DNA of 64,000 nucleotides from a bacterium (GTDB lineage Bacteria; UBP14; UBA6098; B30-G16): positions 1-64,000 of the forward strand of contig JAUWMV010000007.1 in the NCBI GenBank assembly GCA_030613005.1, read 5' to 3'. Shown here one piece after another: positions 1 through 8,323 of this stretch (position 1 is its first letter; each line of letters opens with the position of its first letter). A program made the translations under genes and the position numbers. The notes under the pieces were generated by a model. It had not been told where the DNA came from and did no database searches. It saw only the letters and a list, made by a program, of their open reading frames with translations.

Positions 1-270
1 CTCGATAACTGCAAAGGACAAATCGTCTCCCAACCCACCGTAAGTTCTAGTCCAAATAGTATCACCAGAATCGTCGATTTTTACGACATAAATATCATCA
101 CCACGGTAACCGCAAGAATTCGTGCCACCTACGAATAAATAACCACCTTCAGACCAACTAACGACAGCTCTGAGCCCATCTTCATAATCGCCACGATAAG
201 TTCTTTCCCAGCCTGCAACAGCCCTTATAAAAAATATCATAATAAGCATTATTATTGTTAAATACTTCAT
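1..270 (-). CDS. Secreted repeat protein, N-terminal fragment cut by the window edge
   Basis: The frame stays open to base 1, so only the first 90 codons are present. The product starts with a clear signal peptide (MKYLTIIMLIMIFFIRAVA) followed at once by GW, as in the two paralogues at 47881 and 49385. The body shows the repeat style of those proteins: a strand such as GGYLFVGGTN, then VVKIDDSGDTIWTRTYGG. This suggests a secreted beta-propeller-like protein that would carry a T9SS A-type C-terminal domain beyond the edge. Function unknown. The start is the ATG at 268-270; I see no strong ribosome binding site. Confidence 0.75.
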   Translation of the reverse strand, partial: MKYLTIIMLIMIFFIRAVAGWERTYRGDYEDGLRAVVSWSEGGYLFVGGTNSCGYRGDDIYVVKIDDSGDTIWTRTYGGLGDDLSFAVIE

Positions 271-680
271 AGTTAATACTCTAATGTAAAAGCTCCCCTT
301 GTCATCTTTTCGATTTATTTACGCTAATTATTGCTGCAATTTATAAGAAATTAAATTTTAAACAACAGATCGATTGTTCCAATTAAAGATCTCTTGATCT
401 TAGCCTAAAAAAGTTATTTAATTTTTTTAAATTAGTAAATTATTAAATAAAGTGATTTACAAAATTATTATTAACCGCCTTTATATTAGATATTTATCCT
501 CTTAAATCTTCAAATGAGAATATAGTTTCCCAAACTTTTCTAAACCATAAACATATAATTTTCAATCCTAGAAATGCATATTTTAATAGCTTGCAAGTTA
601 TGCAATAAACTCTTGCCTTAATCTATTTAATTGCCGTAAATTAGTTACTTAATCTGTAAAGCAGAAAGTATAATCAAAAT
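271..680. other. Intergenic region between divergent genes
   Basis: About 410 bases with no credible gene on either strand. The stretch is very AT-rich and must hold the promoters of the divergent genes at 270 and 681. A short inverted repeat (AAGATC, 4-base spacer, GATCTT) lies near 386-403 without a following T-run, so I do not call it a terminator. Nothing else recognisable. Confidence 0.5.
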
Positions 681-1550
681 ATGATTCCGAAGTTCTCTAA
701 AAAAAGAAATATCTGTTTTAGATTCATTATGTTTATCTTAGCAGGAGTCGCTTTTACAATCACACTTATTGTAGCAATTACAGGTGGTGGTCTATTTACA
801 ATTCTTGGAATACCCATTTCAATAACCAGAACTCGACGTCCATTCGTTTACGGACTTGTAGCCCTGATGATTGAATGCATTGCCTCGATTCATAGAAATC
901 CACTTTATACAGCACAATCCTATCTTTCGCGGCAGAAAATAATATATATTCTTATTTTACTCTTGATCCCAATCTTCATATTGCAATTTGGCTACTTCCT
1001 TACACCCGAGGATAATGTCTTCTGGGACCTCGATGAAGAAGATGGAATTGGAACTTACTATGCTGGACTCTTGCTCTTTATTGTCGGTAGCATTATATAC
1101 AATATCTATTGCATCGAAAAACGAAAAACTGAAAGCAAAGTAAATGGTTGGTTACCTGTATTAATTCTATTTTGGGCTATTTCTATCGAGGAGTTGTTAG
1201 CAATACATGGTAGAATCCCGGGTTATCTTAACGACATAGGTCTTTTCTCATTCTCGATGCCAAGATGGTATTGGGTATTTTTTCTTGCACCGTTTGCAGT
1301 AATAATAATAATCTTCATGGCAAAATTCTTTTTCCAGAAATTCCGAAAATATAAAAATGTTTTGATCCTTGCAGTAATATCACTCGCATTATGGATTGTC
1401 GCATATTTCTCTGAGATGCTCATGGGTACAAACTTAAACTCTCAAATTCAGATTTCAATCGAGGAGGGAGTCGAACTTCTCGGCACAAGCTTTTTTGGAT
1501 TAACTTTTCTTTTATATCTCAGAATTATTTTGAAAAGAGGAAATGTTTGA
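681..1550 (+). CDS. Polytopic membrane protein of unknown function
   Basis: This 289-residue protein is almost entirely hydrophobic, with about eight predicted membrane spans separated by short charged loops; one loop is acidic (EDNVFWDLDEEDG, around residues 110-122). The N-terminal segment TGGGLFTILGIPIS followed by an Arg-rich loop resembles the start of many polytopic envelope glycosyltransferases, but no catalytic DE/DD loop is visible and the protein is short for that class. I do not recognise a family. It stands alone, divergent from the fragment at 1-270, and no Shine-Dalgarno site precedes the ATG at 681. The hydrophobic pattern makes it a convincing gene. Confidence 0.75.
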   Translation: MIPKFSKKRNICFRFIMFILAGVAFTITLIVAITGGGLFTILGIPISITRTRRPFVYGLVALMIECIASIHRNPLYTAQSYLSRQKIIYILILLLIPIFILQFGYFLTPEDNVFWDLDEEDGIGTYYAGLLLFIVGSIIYNIYCIEKRKTESKVNGWLPVLILFWAISIEELLAIHGRIPGYLNDIGLFSFSMPRWYWVFFLAPFAVIIIIFMAKFFFQKFRKYKNVLILAVISLALWIVAYFSEMLMGTNLNSQIQISIEEGVELLGTSFFGLTFLLYLRIILKRGNV

Positions 1551-1621
1551 CTTCTTATATCACTATAAATGACACTGTGAAATTAAACTGAAGAAATAAT
1601 ATTAAACACCATAAAAATTAA

Positions 1622-1695
1622 CGCGCCCAAAGGGACTCGAACCCCCAACAACCGGATCCGAAGTCCGGCGCTCTATCCAATTGAGCTATGGGCGC
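1622..1695 (-). tRNA. tRNA-Arg (anticodon TCG)
   Basis: Read on the minus strand, this 74-base gene folds as a full cloverleaf. The acceptor stem is GCGCCCA paired with TGGGCGC (1623-1629), with a G discriminator. The D arm contains AGCTCAATTGGATAGAGC, the anticodon stem CCGGA/TCCGG carries loop CTTCGGA, and the T arm contains GGTTCGAGTCC. Loop positions 34-36 are TCG, which decodes CGA and, depending on modification, other CGN arginine codons. The 3' CCA is not encoded. Confidence 0.97.
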
Positions 1696-1948
1696 ATTAC
1701 GATAAGTTAAATTATTCCATTTGCTATTCGGGTCAATTTATTTCCATTAAAATTTGTGAATATTATTGAATTAATAAATCCTAAAGTAAAACGATAAAGT
1801 ATTGTCATTTCGAATTAAATTTCAGTGGTTTATCCTCTCAATAATATAAGGCAATATTATGTATAATTTACTACTAATCTAAGTTTATTCTCATTCGTAT
1901 CTCAATATTAATTGTAGTTTAATCCTCAAAAGATCGAACATGTTTAAA

Positions 1949-1982
1949 GAAATAAAAAGCGACGGCAGCAAATACCGTCGCT
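1949..1982 (-). terminator. Rho-independent terminator after the outer-membrane protein gene
   Basis: A perfect 8-bp stem, AGCGACGG (1959-1966) with CCGTCGCT (1975-1982), is followed on the minus strand by a T-rich run (complement of 1949-1958). It lies about 30 bases past the stop of the gene ending at 2012. Confidence 0.85.
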
Positions 1983-2011
1983 CTAACTGACATTTTACTG
2001 TGTAGAGGTTC

Positions 2012-2962
2012 TTAAATATAGAAAGCCCACATCGCTCCAACCAACAATATATAATTTGGTGATGATGTATTTCGAACAGTATAAGGAAAAGATAATTGAG
2101 TAAAAATCTTCCGTTTTTCATAGTTTGAACTTTTAAGAGGGAAGAATTCCAGCATGAACATTGCGTTGTGTGAATATGCAGTCATTGTTTCACCAGTATT
2201 ATCCAAAAGAGATTCATCCTTATCGATTCCTAACCAACCATTAAGACCTGCTGAAAGACCAATATAATCTATTAATCCATATTCAAATTTAAACATATAG
2301 TCGAATGTATCTGGGATTTTCTGACCACTTCTGGAAAATCCTTTTTGTTCTGGTGCAGTTCCCCTACCGTGATACAATGTATGACCTGCAAATTCGAAGT
2401 CTTTTGAGAAGAGTCCACCGTGAAACAACAATCCAAGTTTAAATTCATCGACACCAGGTCCCAATCCTGAAACTAATTGCGCAGAATCTTTTGCGGTAGT
2501 AAATCCATAACATCCACCACCGGAAAGTTTTAGATAAGTTAGTGGACCTAATTTACCTTTGTCCAGAAACATATATTTCCCAGACAACCAAATTTTCGAT
2601 ACAGCAGATTCCTCAAAATCCAATAATCGCGACCCTCCACCCGTGATCGATTTTTCCTTTTCCGTTTCAACAGTTGTGTATCTTATATCAATTCCTACAT
2701 CTAAGTGATTCAAAACACCGTAACCAAGTCGCACACTGTAAGAATTCTTAATCATCTTCTTTAAACCCAAACCATCTGATAAGTCAACCATTTCCTCCTT
2801 ATTATTATTCCACTTTTGAGTTGCATCAATTGTTTTAAATGCTACTCGAGGCCAAATTGCCCCTTTCATTATTCCTTTGGGACAACCCATAACTTCCTCG
2901 GCAAATACTCCGCTAAATAAAATCAACACAACAAACAAAAGAGACAAAGTCGACCGTTTCAT
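2012..2962 (-). CDS. Outer-membrane beta-barrel-like protein, candidate transporter
   Basis: A 316-residue protein with a signal peptide (MKRSTLSLLFVVLILFSGVFA). The body alternates aromatic and glycine-rich strands (NSYSVRLGYGVLNHLDVGID; YGLIDYIGLSAGLNGWLG) and ends in short hydrophobic strands finishing AMWAFYI, the look of an outer-membrane barrel. It resembles the loose 'transporter' barrels often seen in metal or aromatic uptake loci, but I cannot assign a substrate. The ATG has an excellent AAAGGAGG site. It has its own sigma-70-like promoter overlapped by a DtxR-type palindrome, and its own terminator. It lies downstream of, and on the same strand as, a TonB-dependent receptor. Metal-linked function is inference from the operator. 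Confidence 0.8.
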   Translation of the reverse strand: MKRSTLSLLFVVLILFSGVFAEEVMGCPKGIMKGAIWPRVAFKTIDATQKWNNNKEEMVDLSDGLGLKKMIKNSYSVRLGYGVLNHLDVGIDIRYTTVETEKEKSITGGGSRLLDFEESAVSKIWLSGKYMFLDKGKLGPLTYLKLSGGGCYGFTTAKDSAQLVSGLGPGVDEFKLGLLFHGGLFSKDFEFAGHTLYHGRGTAPEQKGFSRSGQKIPDTFDYMFKFEYGLIDYIGLSAGLNGWLGIDKDESLLDNTGETMTAYSHNAMFMLEFFPLKSSNYEKRKIFTQLSFPYTVRNTSSPNYILLVGAMWAFYI

Positions 2963-3000
2963 TTTAACCTCCTTTATATTATTTATAGCCGTCTATATTA

Positions 3001-3016
3001 GTTAGATTAATCTAAC
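3001..3016. promoter_or_regulatory. Perfect 16-bp palindrome, candidate DtxR/MntR-family operator
   Basis: The sequence GTTAGATTAATCTAAC is a perfect inverted repeat. Its TTAG...CTAA arms are like the iron box bound by DtxR-family repressors. It begins 5 bases downstream of the predicted -10 box of the gene at 2962, so a bound protein would cover the transcription start. A related imperfect site (TTAGATTGAGCTAAC) precedes the DtxR-family gene at 16541. Binding is inferred. Confidence 0.6.
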
Positions 3017-3021
3017 ATATG

Positions 3022-3049
3022 AAGATAAATATAACTTTTCCCTTGTCAA
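3022..3049 (-). promoter_or_regulatory. Sigma-70-like promoter of the outer-membrane protein gene
   Basis: Minus-strand TTGACA (complement of 3044-3049), a 16-base spacer and TATCTT (complement of 3022-3027). The palindrome at 3001-3016 lies just downstream, then AAAGGAGG and the ATG at 2962. Confidence 0.6.
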
Positions 3050-3098
3050 TAGAAATATTCAAAAGAGAAATTTAATTTTGGAGACTATAATAGGATTG

Positions 3099-5354
3099 CT
3101 AAAACTCAACCTTCAATCCAAAGGTCGGAAGCAGCGGAAACATTGTAATCTCATCCTTGTCATACTCTCGCTCATCATAGGATTCTTCGAAAGTATAAGC
3201 ATATATATTTTTTCTATTGTAAACGTTTAGAATTTGAAAATACCACTCAATATAAGCCCCTTTAAATTTCGATCGATGTGAAATGGCAAGGTCTAATCTT
3301 TGATATGCAGGAACTCGTCGGTTATTATACCCACCATAATAAAATTCAATCTGCCCATATCCCGGATCAATCCAATCCTCGTCGATCCAAGGCATCCAGT
3401 ATTTACCGATAGGTTCGGTATAAGGCATTCCAGACGTAAATACCCATGTAGCCGATAGATACCAACCCTTTCCGAATTTTCTTGATAAATACATATTCAC
3501 TTGATGACGTTTGTCGTGTTTTGGATAAAATGGTTCTCCGTTTGCGAAATCGTCGAATTTGTTGATGGCGTATCCCAACGAATATGAAACCCATCCATTC
3601 CAATTTCTGTGATTAACTCTTGCCATAAAATCTACGCCAAAACTTTCCCCAGAACCACTTTCGAACATTTTAGTAAAATTCTCGGTAAAAAAACGTTTGT
3701 GTCGCAATATATCACCCATTCGCTTGTAGTATAAATCGACGGAGATAGGTGCGAAATTCAAATGCTCTGTTTCAGCTCTTAGAACAAAATGATCAGCCCA
3801 TGTGGGTTTAATTTTATCGTCAACTAATACCCAAGTGTCGAATAAGGATAATCCCAGTTCCTCGAATTTTGGCACAGTTTGAAAGAACTGGTAATAACGA
3901 CCAATAGAAAATTTAGCTCTGCTTTTTTCATCGATTGTCCTTTGAATGTATAATCGTGGAGAAATTCTGTTATAACCACCTGAACCACAATATTCCCAAC
4001 GAAGTCCAGTACCAAGTCTCCACAACGGAGTGAATCGATATTCATCCTGACCATAACCAGCAAGGAGAACAGAGCTATTGTCCCATTTCCATATTCTTCC
4101 ACCTTCCTCAAGAATATCGGCAAGATTCTTAATACGCATAAATTTTATCATTCCGCCATATTCTATTTCATGTTTTCCAATCGCTGTGTTCAAATCAGCC
4201 TTTAGAGTTAAATCTCTTACAATGTCGTTGAGAAATTCTGAATGTTCACTATGAAACACATCATCACTCTGGCTATATGCTAGTAAAAAATTTCCGAAAT
4301 GTGTATTGCTTAAAAGATGTGAATAGTTAGCAGAAAAAGTCCAGTTACCCCATGCAAGCTTTATTTCTTCTTCTTCTTCTGGGTCGTCCTCCTCTAAATC
4401 GAAATTATCGCGACCGTAATACGCCGATAACATGAGTTTGTCCGCTTTTGGCAAATCGAATGTAACTTTGCCGTGAACATCGGTGAAATAATAAGGTAAA
4501 TGACCTTCAATTATACCCCATTTATCCATACAACTTGTAACAACATCGATGTATGTCCTTCGAGCAGAAAACATCCAAGAACCCAAATCTTTTATAGGTC
4601 CTTCAACCATAGCCCTCGACGATAGAAGGCTAATAGCTGCACTTCCATGCAAATTGTATCTGTCGCCTTCCTTGTTGACGACCTCGATAACCGAGCCTAT
4701 TCTTCCACCCCACTTCGCAGGAAAGCCACCCTTAATTAAATTTACCTCTTTTATAGCATCGACATTAAAAGCTGAAAACACTCCACCTAAGTGGTTTACA
4801 TTGTATATATCGATACCATCGATTGTAATAAGATTATGCGAGGGAGTACCACCCCATATATACAGTGCGCTTGAAAAATCACTCGTTGTAGTTACACCCG
4901 GAAGTAGATGCATAGATCTAAAAAGATCTGGTTCGGCAATTTGCGGAAGCTTTTGAATTTGCTTAGATTGAAGGAGAATACGACCAGTCAATATGCTTCT
5001 CTCCCCGATATCTCGATGAGCAGTTACAACAATTTCTTCACCCACTTCGGGTGCAGGATATAAATTAACATTATACCAATATTCATCATCCACCTTGAGA
5101 ATCACATTATGGCTCTTAGGTTTATATCCAACATAAGATGTTATAATTTTGTATTCTCCTGCTGGTAAACCATCCAACAAGTAGAACCCTTTAAAATTAG
5201 TCGTGGTACCATACGGTTGCTTATCTATATAAATATTTGCATATGGAAGCGGTTCTCCGTTTGTGCTGTCTTTGACAAAACCGGAAATCGACGCAGCAGA
5301 TATAATTTGCATGGTAAAAAGCATCGACAACGCAATTTTTAAATAACTTTTCAA
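3099..5354 (-). CDS. TonB-dependent outer-membrane receptor with carboxypeptidase-regulatory-like domain
   Basis: A 751-residue receptor for active uptake across the outer membrane. Visible in order: signal peptide (residues 1-20); a carboxypeptidase D regulatory-like beta-sandwich (about 22-105, starting ISGFVKDSTNGEPLPYANIY); a TonB box (EEIVVTAH); a plug domain (about 120-235) with LFRSMHLLPGVTTT and IDGIDIYNVNHLGGVFS; then a 22-strand-type barrel ending in a terminal Phe (LKVEF). Length fits the family. The likely start is TTG at 5354, which gives the complete signal peptide; the next ATG would shorten it. The gene begins 27 bases after aspS and is followed by the promoter of the candidate metal-regulated barrel gene. 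Substrate unknown; iron or another metal complex is plausible from context. Confidence 0.93.
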   Translation of the reverse strand: MKSYLKIALSMLFTMQIISAASISGFVKDSTNGEPLPYANIYIDKQPYGTTTNFKGFYLLDGLPAGEYKIITSYVGYKPKSHNVILKVDDEYWYNVNLYPAPEVGEEIVVTAHRDIGERSILTGRILLQSKQIQKLPQIAEPDLFRSMHLLPGVTTTSDFSSALYIWGGTPSHNLITIDGIDIYNVNHLGGVFSAFNVDAIKEVNLIKGGFPAKWGGRIGSVIEVVNKEGDRYNLHGSAAISLLSSRAMVEGPIKDLGSWMFSARRTYIDVVTSCMDKWGIIEGHLPYYFTDVHGKVTFDLPKADKLMLSAYYGRDNFDLEEDDPEEEEEIKLAWGNWTFSANYSHLLSNTHFGNFLLAYSQSDDVFHSEHSEFLNDIVRDLTLKADLNTAIGKHEIEYGGMIKFMRIKNLADILEEGGRIWKWDNSSVLLAGYGQDEYRFTPLWRLGTGLRWEYCGSGGYNRISPRLYIQRTIDEKSRAKFSIGRYYQFFQTVPKFEELGLSLFDTWVLVDDKIKPTWADHFVLRAETEHLNFAPISVDLYYKRMGDILRHKRFFTENFTKMFESGSGESFGVDFMARVNHRNWNGWVSYSLGYAINKFDDFANGEPFYPKHDKRHQVNMYLSRKFGKGWYLSATWVFTSGMPYTEPIGKYWMPWIDEDWIDPGYGQIEFYYGGYNNRRVPAYQRLDLAISHRSKFKGAYIEWYFQILNVYNRKNIYAYTFEESYDEREYDKDEITMFPLLPTFGLKVEF

Positions 5355-5381
5355 GTTTATACCTATATTAAGAAATATTAT

Positions 5382-7157
5382 CTATTCTTTGTCCTTCTTT
5401 TCAATAATCTTTAAACTTAATTCCTCGAGTTGTTCTATATCAACTTCAGTGGGAGACCCATCCATAAGCGATTGTGCCGCAGTAGTTTTTGGGAAAGCTA
5501 TAACCTCCCGAATAGAATCCTGTCCCGCGAGAATCATCGCAAGTCTGTCAAAACCAAATGCAATACCGCCATGTGGTGGAACACCATATTCAAAAGCCTC
5601 GAGCAGGAACCCAAACTTTTTCTGAACTTGTTGTGTATTCATTCCTAAAAGTCTAAATATTCGATTCTGAAGCTCTGGTTTATGAATCCTGATCGATCCT
5701 CCAGCTATCTCGTATCCATCCATTACAAGGTCATACGCATCAGCAAGGACAGATAACGGATCTGATTCCAAAAGAGCGATGTGTCCCTTTACAGGAGATG
5801 TAAACGGGTGATGTGATGGAGTTATTCCTTTGGGGTTCTCTTCATTAGGTTCGAACAAGGGGAAATTAATAATCCAGAGAACATTGTGGGTCGATTTATC
5901 GATCAATCCCAACTCCGACGCTAACATAACTCGCAATCCGCCAAGAACTTTAGCTGCAACCTCACTCCTATCGGCAACGAAAAACAACATGCAATCCTCA
6001 ACGAGATTTTCATTAAGGCGTTTAATTAGTTTTACTTTAAATTCACTCGTGAGAAATTTTGCAATTCCACTCTCAAATTTACCATCTATAAACTTAGTAT
6101 AAGCCAAACCCTTTGCACCCCATTCCTTAGCTAATTCAGCAAGTCGGTCGATCTTCTTACGGGAGAACTGAGAAGCTTTAGGTATTGGAAATGTTCGAAC
6201 AACACCATTTAAAACCTCCTTCTCGAAAACGCCAAATCCACAATTCGGTACAATATCAGTTATATCATGAATCTCAATAGGAATTCTTAAATCGGGCTTA
6301 TCTGAACCGTAACGCAATATCGCTTCGTCATAAGTCATACATCTAAACGGTAGCGGAAGAACAAAACCGATAGTTTTATGCAAAATATGAGCCATCAATC
6401 TCTCTGCTACATGCATAATATCTTTGGCGGATGTAAATGACATTTCAATATCAATTTGAGTAAATTCCGGCTGTCGATCCGCACGAAGGTCTTCATCTCT
6501 GAAACAGCGTGGTAACGAATAGTACTTATCGAAACCAGCAACCATAAGTATTTGCTTGTATATCTGAGGAGACTGAGGAAGCGCATAGAACCTTCCGGGA
6601 AACGTTCGGCTCGGAACCAAATAGTCACGGGCTCCTTCGGGAGTTGATTTTGTCATATATGGCGTCTCTATTTCAATGAAATCTTCTGAATTCAAAAATT
6701 CCCTTGCAGCGGAAGCTGCTTTATGGCGTATTATAAGGTTTTTCTGCATAATAGGTCGTCTCAAATCGAGATATCTATATCTCAAACGTGTTTCCTCTGT
6801 GGCGTTAATCTTATCCTCAATAGAAAATATCGGTGTTTTCGATCTTGAAAAAATTGTCAAGCTTTCAGCAACAACTTCAACATTGCCGGTTAACATTTTA
6901 GGATTTCGCGCATCGGATGGTCTAAGTACAACAGTACCTATGATGTTAACTACATCCTGTGATTTGAGTGATTCTGCTTTCTCGAAAAGTTCCTTATTCT
7001 CCGGTCTAAAATTAATTTGAATTTCACCGTACCGATCTCTTAATACAACAAAAAGAACACCACCAAAATTCCTTTTATGCTGAACCCATCCTGCAAGTGT
7101 AACCTGTGAACCTACATTATTTTTCCTTAAATCTCCGCATGTGTGCGTTCTAAACAC
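5382..7157 (-). CDS. aspS: Aspartyl-tRNA synthetase
   Basis: Charges tRNA-Asp with aspartate in the cytoplasm. The 591 residues match the bacterial form: an N-terminal OB anticodon-binding domain (VTLAGWVQHKRNFGGVLFV), a class II catalytic core with the flipping loop ALPQSPQIYKQ, motif 2 FRDEDLRADRQPEFTQID, a bacterial GAD insertion (about 290-420), and motif 3 GGIAFGFDRLAMIL. The start is GTG at 7157, supported by AAAGGAG. Whether it is discriminating or also charges tRNA-Asn cannot be told from this window. It lies between a small membrane-anchored protein gene and the TonB receptor, all on the minus strand. Confidence 0.98.
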   Translation of the reverse strand: MFRTHTCGDLRKNNVGSQVTLAGWVQHKRNFGGVLFVVLRDRYGEIQINFRPENKELFEKAESLKSQDVVNIIGTVVLRPSDARNPKMLTGNVEVVAESLTIFSRSKTPIFSIEDKINATEETRLRYRYLDLRRPIMQKNLIIRHKAASAAREFLNSEDFIEIETPYMTKSTPEGARDYLVPSRTFPGRFYALPQSPQIYKQILMVAGFDKYYSLPRCFRDEDLRADRQPEFTQIDIEMSFTSAKDIMHVAERLMAHILHKTIGFVLPLPFRCMTYDEAILRYGSDKPDLRIPIEIHDITDIVPNCGFGVFEKEVLNGVVRTFPIPKASQFSRKKIDRLAELAKEWGAKGLAYTKFIDGKFESGIAKFLTSEFKVKLIKRLNENLVEDCMLFFVADRSEVAAKVLGGLRVMLASELGLIDKSTHNVLWIINFPLFEPNEENPKGITPSHHPFTSPVKGHIALLESDPLSVLADAYDLVMDGYEIAGGSIRIHKPELQNRIFRLLGMNTQQVQKKFGFLLEAFEYGVPPHGGIAFGFDRLAMILAGQDSIREVIAFPKTTAAQSLMDGSPTEVDIEQLEELSLKIIEKKDKE

Positions 7158-7239
7158 AGTTAACTCCTTTCAAAGTTAATAGATATAATAGGAGTTGTAT
7201 CATTCAATAAACATTTACCAAATTTTCAGCAGGATTAAT

Positions 7240-7620
7240 CTATCTAATCCTCCTGATTTTAATCTGTTGGACAAGAGGATTAATATTCACAACCTTCGAT
7301 TTTGACTTATCATCCTTTAATGTTAAACAAAAACCTGTGCTGTCAATCTTATATAAGATTTCTCCGTTTAATATCATTTCAGCATATTCATCCTTCACAA
7401 AGTCCTCGAATACCAAAGAATCAATTGTTTTCGGCAAATGTCCTTTTGCAACATAGTAGCGAAATAATTGTCTTTGATATTCCTTAAAGATTTCTCCGGA
7501 TTGAGGCTCAGATTCCGGTGGTTTATATCGGTTCATATGAGAATAAAATGCATTAGCAAAGATAATCACTAATACAAGAAAACTACCAACTAGTACAATT
7601 TTTTTCTGAAACTCGCTCAT
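7240..7620 (-). CDS. Small protein with one N-terminal membrane anchor, unknown
   Basis: 126 residues: a short cytoplasmic start (MSEFQKK), one membrane helix (IVLVGSFLVLVIIFANAFY), then a soluble extracytoplasmic part of mixed charge. The layout recalls pseudopilin-like or assembly proteins: helix, then a helical segment (FKEYQRQLFRYYVAKGHLPKTIDSL) as in type II secretion and pilin proteins where small residues and Pro precede a short beta region (EILYKIDSTGFCLTL). It lies 54 bases downstream of a pilin-like gene on the same strand, so the two may act together. No known family assigned. Confidence 0.65.
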   Translation of the reverse strand: MSEFQKKIVLVGSFLVLVIIFANAFYSHMNRYKPPESEPQSGEIFKEYQRQLFRYYVAKGHLPKTIDSLVFEDFVKDEYAEMILNGEILYKIDSTGFCLTLKDDKSKSKVVNINPLVQQIKIRRIR

Positions 7621-7674
7621 TATTAAATACTGATTATTTAAATCATATAATAATTCATATTGTAAAGTATTAAA

Positions 7675-8130
7675 TCATTCCAAAGCGTCATCAAATAAAG
7701 CTCGAATAATGCCATCATTCCATATATACCACCAATCTGGAATAGAATCGCCATCTGTATCACTTTCATTGCAACAAACTGCAGCGATATACAAAAAAGG
7801 TGGATCATTCTCATAATATATGAAATAATCGTAAATGTGATTTTTTCTAAATCTAAAAGGCAATAGTTGCATGTCAGGAGACTGTTTTTGGTTGTTATTT
7901 ATCGCAGGGATAAAAATCTGAGTAAATTGAGCAGTAGAATCACTTCCGTATTTCCCAAATTCGGAATAAAAATTTTGTTTAGCTGCCCATATGTGGTTGA
8001 GAATTTCAAACGCCTCCTTTTGCTTTCCTCGGACGAAGGCTAATCTATATGTTGGAATTGCCATGGCAGAAAGCACTCCGATGACAAGAATAAGTAAGCA
8101 TATTTCTATAATGAGAGATTTTATCTTCAT
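7675..8130 (-). CDS. Type IV pilin-like protein with a non-canonical leader
   Basis: 151 residues. The N-terminus MKIKSLIIEICLLILVIGVL, followed by SAMAIPTY, matches the pilin hydrophobic helix, including the Glu expected at position +5 of the mature protein and the AIPxY exit from the membrane. The Gly normally found before the prepilin peptidase cut is Lys here, so processing is doubtful. The soluble part contains HIWAAKQNFYSEFGKYGSD, the usual alpha-to-beta transition of pseudopilins, and ends with a DTDGDSIPDWW segment that looks like a calcium-binding loop. An AGGGA site precedes the ATG. It heads a minus-strand run with the 126-residue protein and aspS. Confidence 0.7.
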   Translation of the reverse strand: MKIKSLIIEICLLILVIGVLSAMAIPTYRLAFVRGKQKEAFEILNHIWAAKQNFYSEFGKYGSDSTAQFTQIFIPAINNNQKQSPDMQLLPFRFRKNHIYDYFIYYENDPPFLYIAAVCCNESDTDGDSIPDWWYIWNDGIIRALFDDALE

Positions 8131-8265
8131 CGTTGATCCCTATTTTAAATAATTCCTAATATCAACTTGATAATGCCTATTGTCCATTACAATTTAAAAA
8201 AAAGAAAGACATTTTTAAAAATCCAATAAAACTGGAAGTATAACTCAAACTCTTCTTAATTAAGT

Positions 8266-8301
8266 ATAAAAAAAGCGTCCCCAAAAAAAAGAAACGCTTT
8301 T
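8266..8301 (-). terminator. Terminator after gdhA
   Basis: The stem AAAAGCGT (8271-8278) with ACGCTTTT (8294-8301) has an A-rich loop, and on the minus strand a T-run follows (complement of 8267-8274). It lies 22 bases past the gdhA stop. Confidence 0.65.
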
Positions 8302-8323
8302 ATTTTCCTATTTTGGATCGATA

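Noticed and set aside
4549-4956. 135-codon plus-strand frame
   Set aside because: Lies antisense inside the TonB receptor gene, which has clear homology motifs throughout.
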